Shown here piece by piece: positions 61,801 to 64,000 of a stretch of 64,000 nt of DNA. The position numbers and the translations under genes were made by a program. The DNA comes from Lethocerus indicus. Its lineage: Eukaryota > Arthropoda > Insecta > Hemiptera > Belostomatidae. The first letter of the stretch is position 1, and each line of letters begins with the position of its first letter. Location: NCBI GenBank assembly GCA_019843655.1, contig JACDQD010000002.1, positions 8,731,393-8,795,392 on the forward strand. The letters run 5' to 3'. The notes beneath the pieces are model-generated. The model made no database searches and had not been told where the DNA came from. It worked only from the letters and a program-made list of their open reading frames with translations.

Positions 61801-63986
61801 CTTAAATTATATTTAGTGCTAATCAAATAATGTTTCTCTTTCAGGGATTTTATATTTATCTATACACGACAAGTTTGATCTTCATTTTTATTATACACTT
61901 CATAAGACTGAAAGGGAGACGATATATTGAAAATATTTTTAGAAAAAAAAGTAAGCCTTTCTGTTTTATTGTATTCGTAGATTTATCGCATTACAATAAC
62001 CATTTGGTCTGACAAGTGTGTTTACTATTATTTCTTTGTACTAACATTTATCTTCGTAACATTAATGTTTTTTTGCATATTATTTGGCTGTTAGATCCTC
62101 GACGTCGAACAGATTGTTCGAGATATTAGCTCTGTAAAATGTCTGGCTTGCAATATAACGTTTAACCTATGTCCGAATTCGGTGCTTGATGCAGACTCGC
62201 AGGACGAAATGGAGGAAGCTCAAAAACCTAAAAGACAGCAAAAAGAGGAGCAGAAGATAAACAATTACGGAAGCTTTTATTTGAGACTGGGAGCAGCAGG
62301 TAAGGGACCGTTGGCTGTTATTGTTGGTGTTATTTTTACCAATAATTTGCTTAATCTATATATTTAATACTATTTCTTCAGACCGGTTTGGAATACCGTA
62401 TTCTCAGTAACCTCTCGCTTATTTGGTTTAATTCTAAGCTTTAATTCTAATTTCGCCTTCCCGCCATCTGCAGTAGCTTTATGTGATTAATGAGGCATTC
62501 AGACGTAACGGTTGCCTGTGGGGCATCCTGTGAGCACTGCTGCTGTGGACCACAACAATACGCTGCAAAAGATGGCGAGAACCAACTGATATGTTCTGAT
62601 TTCAGCTTTCGGCCTGGGAAGTATGGTCTATTCTGGATTGGAATTCGGAGAATATTTTGTGTCCGGAAGTGAGCGTCTCGAATGCCAACACCCCGGCTCG
62701 GCAGTCAAACCGGCATTGAGGATTGCCTTCACCATTCTTCAACTCCATTTTATATTTCTCAGCGATAATGCTAGTACCCCACTATTGTGCTATATTTTAA
62801 TTCGATGCTTCCCAAAATTGTCGTTCCGAACAGCCCGGGCTGTGCTCTATCAACAGTATATTTTCATGTTAAAACATGAGATACTGCAAAAGCCATTTTC
62901 CGGAGTGTTTACCCGTTGAATTTATATCTTTTAAATTGGAATGCACGTAGGTCGATTTAAATTTCAATTACATATATATAAATACAATTCAACCCTCTAG
63001 TAGAATATGTTGTTTTAAAATGTAAATTAAAGTTGCGTAAAATACTGTTTGTATAATCCATTCGATTTTTTATGTAATTGTTTTTTTAGGTCATTACCTG
63101 AAGGTGTATACAACGTCTTTGGGAACTACATATTTTATTTTATTTGTTTAAAGTGTTTCTAATCTTTTCTAAGCGTTCTCATGAAAGTGACTAATGCCTC
63201 CATGTGTTCTGATTAGGATCATATATATCAAATATGTCAGAAAAATGAAAATTGAACTATCAAGTCCCGCAATTTAAGGGAATTCCTTTAAAAAGAATGG
63301 TTATTAATGCTTTACAGTATGAAATGAAGAATTAGCAATTAGTATTAAATGTGGGCGTACATATACTCAGTTTGTTTTGTAAAGATTAACCCTTGATTTA
63401 CCGCACCTGAAGTTATTTTATTTCTTGTTAGTCAAATCAACACTCATTCATTGAACAATTATGTAATAACATGTAATAGCATTGATAAATTGCTAGAAAT
63501 ACCGTACTTGTAAGGATATTTAACGGCCAGCAGGAACAACCTTATTTTAATTGCTACTGTATTTCCTTGCAGAGTATGGACATGCTCAACAACCAGGGGA
63601 TACTCAGATTCAGTTTGTCACACATGTTGGCTTGCAACTTATCGGAGTGGTTAAGTCTGATAGTGGAAGAGACGAAGCACGAAATAGAGCACCTTCATTC
63701 GACGTCCCCTTCTTTCTACAGTAAGTGCCACTTGAAATAAAACGGATTGCTAGTTGTTTGGTTTATAATGACCCGAATTAGATGAGTCGATAATTTACAT
63801 ATTACCAGAACATTTAATGTATGTAAAGTAATAAAATTCGAATTCTCTAGACACTTCAGAAGGGACTAGCGACGACGCTAGAAGCCTAGGGATGGTTTTG
63901 TATCAGGATTGCTTACGTAACAACAGAGCCGGAATACTGATGAGGGATGCGAGTTCCTACCTCTTTCCTTGTACTATAGAGTATAG
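58862..63986 (+). CDS. Otopetrin-like proton channel, 5' part (continues beyond the right edge)
   Basis: Exons proposed: 58862-58914, 60672-60812, 61349-61463, 61845-61950, 62195-62299, 62606-about 62772, 63573-63720, 63851-63986 (ends AG|GTGAGT, so the gene runs on). The first exon (MSKYACFIWTIGTRPENW) is inferred from matching phase 2. A charged cytosolic N-terminus precedes the membrane helices. Recognisable otopetrin segments: LSAIYCKLLVVIGLALPITQ, GFYIYLYTTSLIFIFIIHF, AFGLGSMVYSGLEFGEYF, LRIAFTILQLHFIFLS, ILRFSLSHMLACNLSEWLSL followed by VEETKHEI, and SYLFPCTIEY. Otopetrins form proton-selective channels used in acid sensing, with twelve helices; about the first half is here. The junction after 62772 is unresolved. 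Confidence 0.82.
60005..60650. mobile_element. GC-rich insertion in an otopetrin intron, possible transposon relic
   Basis: About 600 bp of GC- and CpG-rich sequence stand out sharply from the AT-rich flanks. They carry overlapping open frames on both strands, and none resembles a known family. A promoter island or a 5' UTR exon of otopetrin is possible, but the coding exons at 58914 and 60672 join in phase across it. Insertion of a mobile element is therefore my preferred, weakly held, explanation. Confidence 0.3.
61592..61614. other. 9-5-9 hairpin
   Basis: CGCATTGCA GTCGG TGCAATGCG is a perfect inverted repeat in an otopetrin intron, 130 bp after the exon ending at 61463. Possible regulatory palindrome; no known match. 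Confidence 0.5.
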
Positions 63987-64000
63987 GTGAGTCATCACCC

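Overview
The window is nuclear DNA of an animal, most likely a hemimetabolous insect. Genes are split into short exons with GT-AG introns, splice donors often read GTAAGT or GTCAGT, the sequence is AT-rich with many (AT)n, (GA)n and (CA)n tracts, and the gene families are arthropod-like (clip-domain protease, otopetrin). CpG is plentiful in some stretches and nearly absent in others. That pattern fits germline gene-body methylation, which argues against Diptera. The species cannot be named from the sequence. All exon models below were built by hand from splice sites, reading phase and remembered family sequences; no alignment was run.

Layout. 1-28 kb (CpG-rich): one long plus-strand gene for a secreted Stubble-like clip-domain serine protease. 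It has two rival signal-peptide exons (3.65 and 9.7 kb), a clip exon at 19 kb, a His/Pro-rich linker exon at 22 kb and six catalytic exons at 23.7-27.8 kb. 28.4-38 kb (minus): FBXL20/FBXL2-type F-box LRR protein, nine exons, about 431 aa with a C-terminal CaaX box and probably a very long 3' UTR. 40.2-43.8 kb (plus): TEX9-like coiled-coil protein, eight exons. 43.9-50.2 kb (minus): cytosolic seryl-tRNA synthetase, eleven exons, convergent with TEX9 and only 122 bp from it stop to stop. 51.4-51.8 kb (minus): CNBP-like CCHC zinc-knuckle protein. 52.3-57.0 kb (plus): mitochondrial poly(A) polymerase MTPAP, eight exons, head-to-head with CNBP. 58.9 kb to the right edge (plus): the 5' part of an otopetrin proton channel.

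The middle genes (FBXL20, TEX9, SerRS, CNBP, MTPAP) are housekeeping genes and sit in the CpG-poor block. The protease and otopetrin, which are likely tissue-restricted, lie in CpG-rich flanks.

The most striking observation is in SerRS. Between the exons for the N-terminal tRNA-binding arm lies an 86-codon, phase 0/0 exon that reads like the GST-C-like N-terminal domain of elongation factor eEF1B-alpha. I do not know of a described seryl-tRNA synthetase with this domain. SerRS also carries a one-base deficit in the motif 3 exon, visible both as a frameshift and as a splice-phase mismatch, so either the assembly has an indel there or this copy is damaged.
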